A stretch of 64,000 bases of DNA, from positions 17,684,937 through 17,748,936 of the forward strand of contig OY855905.1 of assembly GCA_963693305.1 (NCBI GenBank), in the 5' to 3' direction. The DNA is from Meandrina meandrites (Eukaryota > Cnidaria > Anthozoa > Scleractinia > Meandrinidae). Shown in pieces: positions 33,624 to 44,767 of this stretch (its first letter is position 1; each line of letters starts with the position of its first letter). The translations under genes and the position numbers were made by a program. The notes beneath the pieces are model-generated. The model was not told the DNA's origin and searched no databases. It saw only the letters and a list, made by a program, of their open reading frames with translations.

Positions 33624-33728
33624 AACAATTATTCGCCTCAGGCTCAGTGAATCTCGGCGAATATTCCCCTCGACTTCGTCTCGGGGAATATTCACCGAGA
33701 TTCACTTCGCCTTCGGCGAATAATTGTT
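33624..33728. repeat. Hairpin companion, copy 3
   Basis: AACAATTATTCGCC at the left and GGCGAATAATTGTT at the right. Inner arms GTGAATCTCGGCGAATATTC and GAATATTCACCGAGATTCAC close on CCCTCGACTTCGTCTCGGG. Abuts the right TIR of copy 3. Confidence 0.9.
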
Positions 33729-34744
33729 AAATATCTGCACAAATTCAAAGAAGCGATAAAACAATTTTGATCCTTATTTTATCCATTCTCTTCACGTGAA
33801 ATGCTATATACCACTTGTAATTGTAGCTAATTTTGTGAAACGTATTGCATGTAAACACGCTGGTTTACCTATAAAACTAATTTTGTGAAACGTATTGCAC
33901 GTAAACATGCTGGTTTACCTTGCCTATTAAACTACGAATCGACTTACTCGATTTGCACTCCTTTTACGATTTTTGCTGGCTGACTTAAACTCTTCTTCCC
34001 TGTATTATAACACTGTAATGCTTCAACTTCGCGTACACGCTTCAAGCCAAAAAATTTTCCTGCGATCGCATCGTACCAGCTTCCCGCTCAAGATATGCCC
34101 CTGTAAAATTTAAGCAGGAGCACATTTTGGTTACCTTACAGGAATGTGGAATTTTCCTGCCTATAACCGTGCACAGGACACCAGCTATCGAAAACCACAG
34201 GCCAAAATTAGGTTTGCATTCTCCTTCGTTGAACGCAATTACACTGAATTATTTAATTAAATTTCAGACACTAAAAGGTTTGTTCATTGGCAACATTAAC
34301 AAAGTGGAGATTGATTAAATGTTGAAATGATAATATATAAATAAAGAAAAGTGCAGCGCTTAAGAATGCAGTCCACGAACCTATTTCACCCATTCAGATG
34401 CTAAAAAGTGTTTATTCAATATTGGCATTAGCAAAGTATTTATCTAGATTGATTACAACATTTTATCAAAAGAGTACTATTAATATAACTGATAAACAAA
34501 TAAAAATGATGACTTAGACTATAACAATAATTTGTTGGCTCCTGAAAACGGGTGCCACGAGACATATCAAAACACACTTTGAATCACTGAAAACCTGGGA
34601 CCTGCTATTTTTGTTTTTTTTTTACCTTCTATGCAAAATGTTAGCAAGAACCCTGAATCATTCGGAGAAGTACAGAAAAGACCCTTATTAAATGGGAGCC
34701 TGTCAGCGACAGAATCATTAGAGCGAGGTTCCATTCCAAGTTAT
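33729..34744. other. No gene; 50-bp tandem duplication at 33827-33926
   Basis: CTAATTTTGTGAAACGTATT followed by GCATGTAAACACGCTGG is repeated after exactly 50 bp with few changes. Otherwise AT-rich with no coding motif. Confidence 0.55.
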
Positions 34745-36204
34745 GTTAACTCACTATCCTACAGTGTTATGCCCCTACTTACAAGGCTGAGGATGAGATA
34801 AAGGACGACTGGTGTGAACAGCTCCAGTATGAAGTATCTAGAGTCCCTTAACATGATATGCTTTTGATAATTGGAGATATTAATGCTTAAGTTGACTCCA
34901 ACAACAAGCAACTGTAAAGTTCCTATGGGGAAGAATGGCTGAGGAAGCATTAATGACAATGGAGAAAGGCTTGTTGATTTTTGTCTGAATAATAACTGTA
35001 TCAATCTTCCCCCACAAGAATGTTCACAAACTCACCTGGAAATTTCCCGATGGCGATACAGTCAACCAGATCAACAATATAATAATCATGCAACAAGAAG
35101 TGGAGGAGATAGCTTCTCAATGTAAAAATATATTGGGGTGCAGATGTAGGCAGCAGTGATCACTACATGTTATATTATTCGCAAAAATTAAGCTAAAGCT
35201 TGTGGCTGTAAACTCCAACAAACATTGCAGGAAAGTGTATGACAACCGACTGAAATCGCATGAGGTCAGAAAGAAACTTAAGCATTAAACTAAAGAACAG
35301 GTTTGCTGCACTTGCCGCTCTCGAGGATGAAACGGATAGGATTCAGTGGAATGCTCATGGAATTGAGTCAAGGAGTCATATGCTGTTGCTGCAAAGGAGT
35401 CATATGCTGTTGGCCCTGAGAAAAAGAAGACCGAGAAATGGTTAGCTGAAACTTGAGTCAAATGGACATAACAGGAGTACAAGAACAAAGACAGAGAAGT
35501 GAAACAGAGGGCAAGAAAGGACAAGAGGAACTGTATCGAGAAACTGGCCGGCAAAGCAGAGAAAGCAGCAGAGAAGAGAGAATTTAGTACAGTTTACAAG
35601 TTCACTAAACAGTCTTGTGGCAACAACACCACCCACAGCATGCCAGTAAAAGACAAGAAGGGAAAGGTGATAACAACAGAAAGGGAACAAGCTGCTAGCT
35701 GGGTGAAGCACTTTGAAGAAGTCCCTAATCAGCCCAATCCAGAGGAACCTGCAGATCCACCACCTTCTGAATCATATCTTGATAAAGACACAAGCCCTGC
35801 AGGCATGGCAGAGGTTCGTTCCACAATTGAAGACATGAAAAATGGAACAGCCCCAGGGATTGATTCACTTCAAGCTGAACTGCTGAAGGTGGATATAGGT
35901 ACATCATTGAGGCTATTAACGGACCTCTATTGCAAGATCTGGGACCAAGAAGTTGTTCCTAAAGACTGGACTCAAGGTCCTATTTTCAAGCTCCCAAAGA
36001 ATGATAATCTCAGAAACTGTGATAATTGGAGGGGAATTACCCTACTTTCTGTACTAAGCAAGATATATATTTTGTAGGATATTGTTTAAATGCATTGACA
36101 AGGTTATCAATACAACACTCAGAAGAGAGCAGGCTGGGTTTAGAAGAGGAAGAGGTCGTATGGATCAGATATTTTCTTTAGGCGACATTCTGAGACAGTC
36201 TCTC
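34745..36204 (+). mobile_element. RTE-type LINE, endonuclease and N-terminal RT, decayed
   Basis: The first part (34755-35210) preserves broken apurinic endonuclease sequence (QCYAPTYKAEDEIKDDW, LLIIGDINA, GADVGSSDH) with stops. The longest frame (35499-36077) holds the linker and the first RT motifs, NGTAPGIDSLQAELLK and NCDNWRGITLLSVLSKI, and then REQAGFRRGRGRMDQIFSLG in another frame near 36130-36185. The sequence then stops at 36204, where the BEL/Pao element begins. The palm with the catalytic aspartates is absent. It is a different copy from 28373-29122, although of the same clade. Confidence 0.85.
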
Positions 36205-36395
36205 TGTCAGGATGGATGAGAGTGGCATGACTTTATTTGAGTCACGCGCAATGACGTCAGTGGGACTGGTTTGAACTGGTTTTGGTGAGCACGAGGGTGA
36301 GTGAGAAAAAAGGTTGTAAAAGTGAACGACGGAGAAAAAACCCAGTGAAAACAAAGCAGGAATAAAGCTGTTGAAAATTGTTAACAAAATCGTTG
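36205..36395 (+). repeat. Probable 5' LTR of the BEL/Pao element
   Basis: Starts TGTCAGGATGGATG at the point where the RTE sequence is interrupted, and contains AATAAA at 36361-36366. Immediately downstream is TGGCGACCCTGCCAGGAC (36396-36413), in the position and style of a BEL primer-binding site. No 3' LTR is visible, so the LTR limits are inferred. Confidence 0.5.
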
Positions 36396-36572
36396 TGGCG
36401 ACCCTGCCAGGACTCCTACGTTTCAGGAAAAGCAAGCTGTGAACTGTGAGAAGCGAGTGACGAGAGGAAATCAAAACACAACGAGGTTTTACAAAACTGC
36501 ATTCCATCGATCGATGTCAACAACATTAGCAAACTCAAAACATTACAAGAGAAGATCGAAGTTAAGCTGAAA

Positions 36573-37372
36573 ATGCTTAACTTTACCGTAGAAGATACAG
36601 CGAAAATACTCCAGGCTGAAGATGTGAGGGCAATTGAGAGACATGGAAGCACTTTAGAGTCCGTTGCAGACAAAACGCATCGGCTTAAATTGCAAGTACA
36701 GGAATTGAGAATCGAGAACGACGATGATCCCGCTGAAATCAGGAATTGGTCTGAAACTCTAGAAGCCCAAATGGGTAAATTTGAAGAGACTCTCAAAGAA
36801 GGTAAGCATGTAGCTGCTGGTATTAGATTGGCTGAAGAAGAAAAGCGAAAACAAATTTTGGATGAAGAAATCGAGCTGGAAAAGGCCAAAATTGAAGCAC
36901 GTGCGAAACTCGAGAAAACGGTGAAGACATCTTCGGAGGATACAGAGAATTTAAGCAGCCTTGGAGCTAAATTACCTAAACTTGAGATATCTAAGTTTCA
37001 AGGAACATTTCTTGATTGGATAAGGTTCTGGAATCAATTTGAAACTAAAATTGATAAGGCCAAGCTAACTCAAGTTGCAAAGTTTTCTTATCGGAAAGAG
37101 TTACTGGTGGCCAGTGTCCGCGCATCCGTTGATGGACTGCCTTTCACGACTGAAGGGCATGAACGGGCAAAAAGCATTCTGGAAAGCAAGTATGGGAAGT
37201 CCAGTGAGGTAGCAGACGCACACATGCAATGTATTATCGGATTGTCCATAATTCACGGTACGCACCCAGCTAAAATCCATGAGTTTTTCGAGAAGTTAAC
37301 AAGCCACATACAAGTTCTAGAGACCATGGGCAAGGTGAAAGAAATCAGTGGGTTTGTGCGTGCAACGCTTGA
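36573..37372 (+). pseudogene. BEL/Pao gag, N-terminal part (DUF1759)
   Basis: Open frame ending at TAA 37373-37375. Residues about 75-120 form a charged helical segment (EEEKRKQILDEEIELEKAKI). From residue about 130, LPKLEISKFQGTFLDWIRFW and SILESKYGKSSEVADAHM match the Pao-type gag domain DUF1759. ATG at 36573 is the first in frame after a stop at 36447. The terminating TAA sits inside what should read D-K-L-P (ATLD-stop-LPDIR), so this is a premature stop within gag, followed by a frameshift near 37402. It is preceded by a probable LTR and primer-binding site. Confidence 0.85.
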
Positions 37373-37404
37373 TTAACTACCTGACATAAGGATTAAGAGT
37401 AGAC

Positions 37405-38215
37405 TTGGTTCGTCTAGATGACAACTGGCAAGAGTGGGGATTTCCGGAATTAATTGAATCTCTTAAGAAGTGGTGTGATCGTAATCCTATTCCCAAGGAG
37501 GACCAGAATCCTGAACCACCAAAGCGTGATTTCCCACCCCATGACCCACCAAATCAGAACTCATCAAATCATTACCAGCAAAACCGGAACCCACCTGGTA
37601 AGAAACATCATGCCTTCCAGACCAAGGAGGAGAGTGGGATGGTCGGGCGTGGCTGCGTCTATTGTAATGGTGAAGAACACAGGTCTGCAGACTGCAGAAA
37701 GGTCCCTGGTCTCATACAGTGCAGGAAAATTTTGAGTGACAAGAAATTGTGTTTCAACTGCACGGGAACAAAACATCAAGCGCAAGACTGTCGCAGCAAA
37801 TATGGGTGCCAACATTGCGGAAGCAGACATCACACGTCTATCTGTGACGGGTTGTCAGGGAGAAATCAGATGATACTTGTGACAGGTAATTTTGAGGGTT
37901 CTGTTATCTATCCAGTGGTGGTGGTTGATGGTATCAAATGTAGAGCACTACTGGACACCAGTGCTGGTAGTTCATATGTGACTGCAGCCCTAGTTGAACG
38001 CTTAACAAGCGTCCAACACATGTTGAACATAAACAGATCGAGATGATGCTTTGCTCAACATTTCAGAAGGTACAAAGCTATACAGTGAAGGTTGCAAGTG
38101 TTGATGGAACATTTGAGATGACAACCAAGATCAGCAATAGTCACACATGGATTACCCTGGGTCGAAATTGCTCACAAGCGATTGATGCATTTCAGCTGAT
38201 TTTAATTAACTGGAG
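37405..38215 (+). pseudogene. BEL/Pao gag C-terminus and protease start
   Basis: Continuation in another frame: DDNWQEWGFPELIESLKKW, a Pro/Asn-rich linker, and three zinc knuckles (CVYCNGEEHRSADC, CFNCTGTKHQAQDC, CQHCGSRHHTSIC). The retropepsin-like segment follows: VVDGIKCRALLDTSAGSSYV. The usual catalytic D-T-G-A is D-T-S-A here, which should inactivate it. The frame changes again at about 38045 and the similarity ends near 38200 at an A-rich stretch. The reverse transcriptase, RNase H and integrase are missing, so this is a truncated element. Confidence 0.85.
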
Positions 38216-38419
38216 GAAAAAAAAAAAAATTTTCTTGAGTCTCAGTGAGTCTGAGAAAACTGCTTATGCTTACTGGTGTTGTGATTGAATAAATGATCAA
38301 AAGAATACCACATATTTATGCTTCACTGCAAGGAACTGCAATTTATGGCAAGTTTAGGCATATCAAAACAGCTCTGTAATTGAGAGCGTCATTTGTGAAT
38401 TTAACCATTAAAGGATTAA

Positions 38420-39041
38420 GCTTTATGATGGCTCATAACAGTTTAGTCAGAATTAGACATGCCCATTTTAGGTGTTCTATTGCAGCTATACCAATAATTT
38501 TTAGGAAAATCTTTTAGTACAAACTAGTACCAGTTTTACCAATGAACAAATTGAGGTCATGGTGACATCAAAATTTGTTGCTATGGCAACGTCATATGAG
38601 ATGCCCTCTTTTGGATCTTTTGAGGCTAATAACTCAAAAACTACTCAGTGAGAATTCTTGTTTTTGATATATTTTTATCTAACTGACAAAAGAAAACTTT
38701 TTTGCAAATTTTTAAAGAAATTCTGTAAGTAGAATTTCAAAGCTACTTCAGGTGGCTCTGAACCCTATGTACAGAATTTTTTAAACATTGTTAGATTGTT
38801 TGCTTTGCCCAGTAGACAAAAATATATGAAAAACCTTCAAAAAAAGTTAGCTTTTAAGTTATTAGCCTCAAAAAGTAAAAAATAAGGTATCTTTAGCCTC
38901 GTATGACATGATGTCATAGCAACCACAATTTGTTATTGGTAAAACCTTTACAACATTGTACAAAAAGTTTAACCTCAAAGTTATTGATGTAGCTGCAATA
39001 GAATGCCAAAGACGGGAATATCTAAACCCCTTCGAGCCACC
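38420..39041. mobile_element. TTAA-flanked foldback element, copy 2
   Basis: TTAA at 38416-38419 and 39042-39045. The right terminus is the complement of GGTGGCTCGAAGGGG. Inverted arms (about 38455-38630 and 38860-39041) share GTGTTCTATTGCAGCTA, TTTTACCAATAACAAATT, TTGCTATGACATCATGTCAT and GAGGCTAATAACT. The GGTGGCTCGA terminus and the GCTATGGCAACGTCAT motif link it to 23440-24329. The left terminus is degraded. Confidence 0.7.
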
Positions 39042-39067
39042 TTAAATCAATATTTGTTTTCCTTAGT

Positions 39068-39300
39068 AGCTCTGCATCCATTCAATAAAAACGTTTTGCT
39101 TAGGCCCCTGCTAAAATGCTTATCCATCGATTTGTTAAAACGGTTTGTTTGACCACCGTTAAAACACTCTTAGCCATCCATTAAAACGTTTTGCTTAGCT
39201 GTTAAAATGCTTAAGCACATCAGTTCAAATATTTTGCTTGGCGGTTAAAACGCTTCTGCCTATCCATTTGCAAATTTTGCTTGGCCGTTTGAATGGCTTA
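39068..39300 (+). repeat. Degenerate minisatellite, unit about 40-45 bp
   Basis: Repeats of CCATTAAAACGTTTTGCTTA followed by GCCGTTAAAATGCTTA recur about five times with divergence. Confidence 0.75.
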
Positions 39301-39302
39301 GG

Positions 39303-39457
39303 AAGTAATATATCAAACACGAGAGACAGTGTTTCATCGGGATATTCAGACACTGAGAAGAGAGTTGAAGATATCATGCGTAGCAGAGTATTTTTGAAGA
39401 AATTCAAGGTGTTTGGATAGCCAATGAAACACTCTCTTGAGGGTTTGATATATCTTC
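39303..39457. mobile_element. Short MITE with ATATATCAAAC inverted ends
   Basis: Left AATATATCAAACACGAGAGA and right CTCTTGAGGGTTTGATATAT are inverted copies, with AGTGTTTCAT and ATGAAACACT continuing the arms. Length about 155 bp. Resembles a MITE widespread in coral DNA, by recollection only. Confidence 0.7.
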
Positions 39458-39726
39458 TCAATCAAAACAAAAACTAAGGAGTAAACAGAGATATAAAATC
39501 ATAAAAATTTATGCTAATTAGGATCAGATTTCCAAACCACCATCACGATTCTGATTTCCTTTGTTTTAACAAGAGAAATTATTAATGAGTTTGAGAAGCT
39601 GTTTTAACATGTTTGAAGACCATTTGATACCTGTTTCTCAGCAATTCGTTTTACCCATTTTAACAGATAAAGAATAGTAAAACACAAAAACATTAATGAA
39701 ATCCTATGGCTTGAAATGACACTTAC

Positions 39727-39842
39727 AAGACAATTATGTTGTCAAAGGAAATATCAGTTTCTGATTCATCAGTTTCCACAAGAGCTGTGTCCAAAACCTG
39801 ACCATCAAGCTTCAGTAAGCAGAACACATAGTAAAGGTGTTG
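39727..39842 (-). CDS. Rhotekin-like gene, anillin-homology exon
   Basis: Minus-strand exon of 116 nt (38 codons plus 2 nt, leaving in phase 2). The acceptor is TTTATATTTATAGAG above 39842 and the donor GTAAGTG is below 39727. The translation has QHLYYVFCLLKLDGQVLDTA, VETDESETDISFDNIIV and a split Phe shared with the exon at 22821. The pattern YYVFCLL...D..LV..D...TDISF matches the rhotekin anillin-homology region (AVFCLL-...-VDRTxTDIxF). The next exon lies 16.9 kb away, across the LINE, BEL, hAT and SINE insertions. The initial AG is taken as intron because only that choice keeps the phase. Confidence 0.85.
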
Positions 39843-39924
39843 CTCTATAAATATAAAAAGAAAAAAATGACAACTGTTTTATTCTATATTAAGGTACATG
39901 TACAATATTGATATTGCACCTTAC

Positions 39925-40016
39925 TGTTGAAACAGAAGACCAGTCATCAGCCATAGACAAAAGTTGACAGTGGGACAAAGCCAGAGATTGTGCTTTGACA
40001 ACTTGACTGTCTATTT
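39925..40016 (-). CDS. Rhotekin-like gene, upstream exon (start of anillin homology)
   Basis: Minus-strand exon joined to 39727-39842 by an 82-nt intron with donor GTAAGG. The translation includes DSQVVKAQSLALSHCQLLS and MADDWSSVST. SLALSHCQLLSM corresponds to the R-xx-ISDLRIPLMW segment that opens the anillin-homology domain of rhotekins. The downstream edge is secure. The upstream acceptor (AATAACAG) has a poor pyrimidine tract and lies only about 10 bp from the dispersed repeat starting near 40025, so the 5' edge is uncertain. Exons for the N-terminal HR1 region were not found. Confidence 0.6.
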
Positions 40017-40024
40017 CTGTTATT

Positions 40025-40655
40025 CATATTGCTTTTTTCGACTATTTTGCTTGGAACAAGGAAAATGGTAAGAATTGAGATCATTGGGTTGGCACTCTCT
40101 GACCCACATTTTTGTATACTCTCAAGGGACTGTTTTAATTTGTCAAGGGAATACTTTTCGCTGTGGGCGATAAAAACGTCACTGGATAGAAATGCGTCAG
40201 CACTTCTCGATCCCGAAGTTATTTTAACGCGTCGCTCGTCATTTAACCTGTCTACCCTTTTGGAAACTAGTGGTAGGTATTTTTCAAAAATCTGTGCTGT
40301 TTGTCGATTGAGTCGCTTAGTTTTGCATGCTTAAAAGCTGCTGCGAATCTTCATTGTCAGCGGATATTGGCCAGTGCTATTTTCTATTGTTACAAGTCTA
40401 TTGTTTGTCGTCTTCATTGAAAGAAGTATTTTTAGCTCGTCACGCAATCTTTTGTTTTGACCACAATTCATGGACTTGATCACGACTTAATGCAGCTTCT
40501 CAAGACTTCAGACAGGAAAATGGTAATGTACAATATTGCTTCGAACTTAAATGGAACTTAACTGGAATTTTTAGAAGGATCAGTAAAGCCACTTAGTGAA
40601 AGCCGTCGGGCTAAAATTAAACTTACGCTTTAGCATGAATAATGAAGGATCTCAT
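40025..40655 (+). repeat. 650-bp dispersed repeat, copy 2
   Basis: Direct copy of 8993-9650. It keeps a longer open frame (40029-40331, with FNLSREYFSLWAIKTSLDRN and ASALLDPEVILTRRSS) that is broken in copy 1. Unknown family. Confidence 0.85.
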
Positions 40656-40699
40656 TACTTCTTTTCATGACAATTAAACAATAGTCCTACCACCAGAAT

Positions 40700-41800
40700 G
40701 AGTTATTATTCACAAACAAAAAATATATATGTGCTTAAGTGACCCCAAACATAAACATTGCAAGCACAAAGTGAATTGCCAGGAAACTTATAACAAGAAA
40801 TTGCTAGCAACTTAAAACCGCGCTTATAAGTTTTGCTAATTAACAGCTTTCTTTCACAAAAGTCACGGTTAAATTTAATCTGTTTGCATTAGGAGTAAAG
40901 GACTACGAAAGTAGTCACGCGAGTCACACAATCCGAGGTTTATCTTATCCCCAGCTATCTTAAGCTTGGGGGTTTTTCCCTTCTAATGATGTAACCCCTG
41001 CACGTTCGGGCACGCTCAATTGCTACCTCAGCAAATATTTAATTTTCCTTCAAATCTCTGAACTTGCTTCGATGAAAGAGCCAAAGAATTCACTTTAATT
41101 GCCTAAACCCACAAGAACTACTTGCAAAATTGCAAATAAATTAATGACAATCGCTTATGGCGAAATAACCTTCCAAAGTAAACCCAATCTTATTTGTCAT
41201 GTAGCGAAAGTGAAAGCTGCAACATCAGCGCATTCAATGGCTGATGTAATACCTTTTTTAGTGTATTCAATATTCCCTTTAAATCCAATGCTTTGACTTT
41301 TAAAAATCAACTCCATTTGCTCATTAACAACTTTCTTCCTCAAAAGTCACGGCTGAGATTAATTTTTTGTACTACGAGTAAAGGACTAGTAAAGTAGTCA
41401 CACAAGTCACACAGTCCGTGGTTTACTTTATCCAAGGCTATTTTTAGTTTGGTGTTTTTTTCCCTACTTATGATGTAACCCCTGCACGTTCGGGCATGCT
41501 CAATTGCTTACCTGAGCAAATAATTAATTTTTTTTTCAAATCTCCTAACTCGCTTTGATGAAAGAGCCAAAGGATCCACTTTAATTACCTAAATCCACAA
41601 GAAATATTCGCAGAAGTGGAAATAAATTAATGACCGTCGCTTCAGTCGATATAAACTTGTAAAGAAAACATATTCTTATTTGTGACGTAGCGAAAGTGAA
41701 AGCTGCAACATCAGCGCATTCCATGGCTGACGTACAACCTTTTTTAGTGTATACAGTATTAGCTTTGAGTTGAAAGCTTTGATAAAACCAAAAGAAAATA
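40700..41800 (+). repeat. Family C array, units 1 and 2
   Basis: Two units of about 500 bp. Each contains AAAGTCACGGYTRARATTAA, GAGTAAAGGACTA, AAGTAGTCACRCRAGTCACA, GATGTAACCCCTGCACGTTC, GCCAAAGRATYCACTTTAAT, and the core GAAAGTGAAAGCTGCAACAT then CAGCGCATTC. The first unit has a head (ATATGTGCTTAAGTGACCCC) that recurs inverted at 49880-49960. Confidence 0.85.
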
Positions 41801-41804
41801 TCTA

Positions 41805-42950
41805 TTTTAAAAAACACGAAACAACTTTTGAAGACATGTTTCGGCATGACTCATGCCATCTTCAGTTTGAGAATTTAAAATCTAGGGCTGTATTTATACC
41901 CAAGCTACAAACACAAAAATACAAATGTATACAAAGTAAAATTACAATAACAAAAGATAACGGTAAAGTTGTTACAAAGTGGCAGGTATTGTCTGGTACT
42001 GTCTGAAACAGTAATTACTCACAGTGTGAGCTTTAGACCGTTACTAATAAAACAAAAGGTAAAAATAAAAAGGTGTTCACATGCTGCACTTGAGTGTTTA
42101 AATCAGGTTTTAGACTGTGAATGTAAAAAGTCTCTTTTAATTTAAGAAAACGGTTTTAGCAGAATCCAAAATTTTAAAACAATCAGTTGTGTATAAATTT
42201 TTGCAATTAGATGAACTGTTCAGGTGTTTAAAAATATGTGAATTTTTATCGGTTAAAGTATGGTCTTTGATCCCTGTTGAAAAATGACGAGAAGTCTCGC
42301 CAATATAACGGGAGTTACATCCCGCACAAGAAAATTGATAAACAACAAAGGATCTAATATATATAGCATCAGGAATGGGATCTTTAAAACTGAAAAAACT
42401 CTTTATTTTAAAAGAGGAAAAAACTAACTTGATGTTTAAGTCACTGCAGAAACGCCTAGATAATTGTTTAATTTTTTTCTGGGTTATATTTGAAATATTG
42501 CCGATGAAAGGAAGTTAAAAATAGGGAGTGCTAGCGTTTTTGAATTACTAATACTATCATCACTAGAGGAATTAGGTTGAAAATTATCTAATAATGTTTA
42601 ATGGTTTCGTCAATTATGTGTGAGGGAAAAGAGTTACGTTTAAGTGTTTCTGTTAATTTAGCAAGATCTTTGCGAAAACCTGAATTAGTGTTATTTATTT
42701 TAAAAGCTCTGTCAACCAAGGTATGAATTAAACCTATTTTATACTTAAATGAAGTGAAACTAAAGTGATTAGTAAGAAGACCAGTGTAGTTTTCTTATGA
42801 TATGTAGACATGGTACAAAATGGAGAAGAATTATCCACCAAAATATCTAAGAAAGGAAGTTTATCCTCCAACTGCCTCTCATATGTAAAACTAATGTTAA
42901 GATGTCTGGTATTAAGGTAATCTTAATGTTAAAACTAATGTTAGGATGTC
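41805..42950 (-). mobile_element. Penelope-like element, 3' part with RT C-terminus and GIY-YIG
   Basis: Minus-strand decayed coding sequence. The RT C-terminal segment (about 42655-42890) reads YERQLEDKLPFLDILVDNSS, then SFKYKIGLIHTLVDRAFKIN. The GIY-YIG endonuclease follows (about 42150-42345): CAGCNSRYIGETSRHFS, DKNSHIFKHLNSSSNC and CFKILDSAK. Downstream, near 41830-41860, comes the 3' end motif GATGGCATGAGTCATGCC followed by GAAAC. This order (RT, then GIY-YIG with a CxxC knuckle, then the stem-GAAAC end) identifies the Penelope group. Frameshifts, stops and loss of the 5' half make it inactive. It is inserted in family C unit 2. Confidence 0.88.
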
Positions 42951-42954
42951 TGGT

Positions 42955-43219
42955 AATCTAAATTCGGTTGATCAATACTTGCGAGCACGAAGCAAATTGC
43001 CACGAAACTAACATTAGACACTCACATAGACAAGAAGTTGCCAGCAACTTAAAACCGTGCTTATATTTTTTGCTAATTAAAAGCTTTCTTCCTCAAAAGC
43101 CACGGTTACATTAAATTTGTTTGCACTATGAGTAAAGGACTACCACAGTTGTCACGCAAGTCACACAATCTGTGGTTTACTTTATCCCCAGCTTTTTTTA
43201 GCTAGGTAGTCGTTCTCTA
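42955..43219 (+). repeat. Family C unit 3, first part
   Basis: Begins with the GCGAGCACGAAGCAAATTGC head and runs to CCCAGCTTTTTTTAGCTAGG. It resumes at 45456 after the inserted element. Confidence 0.75.
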
Positions 43220-44569
43220 ATATATAGATTTAGGCAGGCCTAAAAGCGGAGCTCCCATTTATTTTTTTTCCCAATTTAATTACAGTGTTAAAGTAGCCAC
43301 ACTATTTCTAAGCTTCTACAGTGGCCCATAAGGGTTCAAAATAAATTAATTTTTACATGTAATCGCTCATGGTTAAACTTTATATCTTACATGTAAAAAC
43401 TTCTCATGGTTTTGTTGACGAAGGCGATGTCAATATATTTCGAGGTTAATCCTTCTAAATTTTTGCCTATGACAGGTTCTAAAATTAAAATTGACAAGTG
43501 CACTTTATTGGGTTCCTCACATACGCACGTAGGCGCAACAAATCTTAGTAAAACTTTATACAACGTTTACTGTACACTATGTTAATAAACCTTTATGACT
43601 TATTCAATGTAAAAAGGACCTTGGTCTTGCTTTGATTTACTGCAAAACAGTTAGGGCATAAAAAAAGTAACTCAAGGCAAAAACAAAAATACAGCAAAAC
43701 AAACTAAGTAAACTCGCTGCTAAACACAGTAAACAAAATCGCTACGGCAAACAAAACTCACGGCGGAAAACAAACTCTGCAAATTGATGGTGCCGGTTTT
43801 GTATAAAGTCATTTTAAAGCAGATTTTCTGTAAGAATTGTGGCAGTTTGTGATTTGGAAAGTGGTGCACGCTAACATAGAATAAGCTTACAATGTTGTTT
43901 TGACTGTTTGTTTTACCGTACGCCTTGCTAAAAACCCGAACCCTTACAGAATTTTATGCAGAGAACTGATTCAATTTTCTTCATTTCTGGTAAGCAAATA
44001 TGTGGAAGGTTAAGTCTGAACTTGTTCAGCCAAGCACAGGTAACGCGCAACAAAATTGGCGAAATATTGGTTTACGATTTCAACACACTCGCTGATAAGA
44101 GAAACAAAACAAATGCAAGCGAGTATAAAAAAAGAGCGGTTGGATAATAGATCGCTTAAATATATATTGGTGTGCAGTATCGCTGAGTAGTTTTAATCGA
44201 TTTTGTTTCGCAGGATTTTTCTGTACGTGTAGTTTGTAATTTATAAAGCGAAATCGTGATTTTGATCCGTGAAACTTAATAATTTGATAAGCTTATTGTT
44301 ATCAAAATCCAATCATGGTCAATCATGAACATCACAGTTAACTCCACTAACTAAAGCACAAAACAATTAACCTAAACGAAATATTTAATAAACAATGTCT
44401 GTATGAAATGTACAAACATGAACAGGTTTGTGAGCAGCATTAATTAAATTATACGGGAAGATCTTAAAACCGACACTACTTCAAATTCGTTCATAAATGC
44501 AGTGTAGTATAAACAGATTCTCACAATAAAATCAAACTTATGTTTACTGCATAAATACATTTACATTTG

Positions 44570-44767
44570 TTACCTCAAGTTTGGGGAAGGCTTGTAAATT
44601 CTGCAGGGCAAAAATTTCAAACCAGCACAATATATATCAGAAACAAAAAGGCCACTCGTTGTACGGCTTACTCCAACACCAGCGGCATATACATGTTTAA
44701 AATTATCAGCGAAGATTGATCTCTCCTTTCCTTTCGGTGTAGCTGTTAACAGTCTTTTATCCATCAC
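44570..44767 (-). CDS. Exon-like frame of the inverted-arm element, copy 2
   Basis: Minus-strand frame starting MMDKRLLTATPKGKERSIFA and continuing DNFKHVYAAGVGVSRT. It is homologous to 16429-16692 and ends at the same splice donor (GAG|GTAACA). Unknown product; probably part of the transposase gene of this family. Confidence 0.4.
   Translation of the reverse strand: MMDKRLLTATPKGKERSIFADNFKHVYAAGVGVSRTTSGLFVSDIYCAGLKFLPCRIYKPSPNLR

Noticed and set aside
35285..36889. Minus-strand open frames over the LINE and BEL coding regions
   Set aside because: They mirror well-supported plus-strand retroelement frames and carry no motifs.
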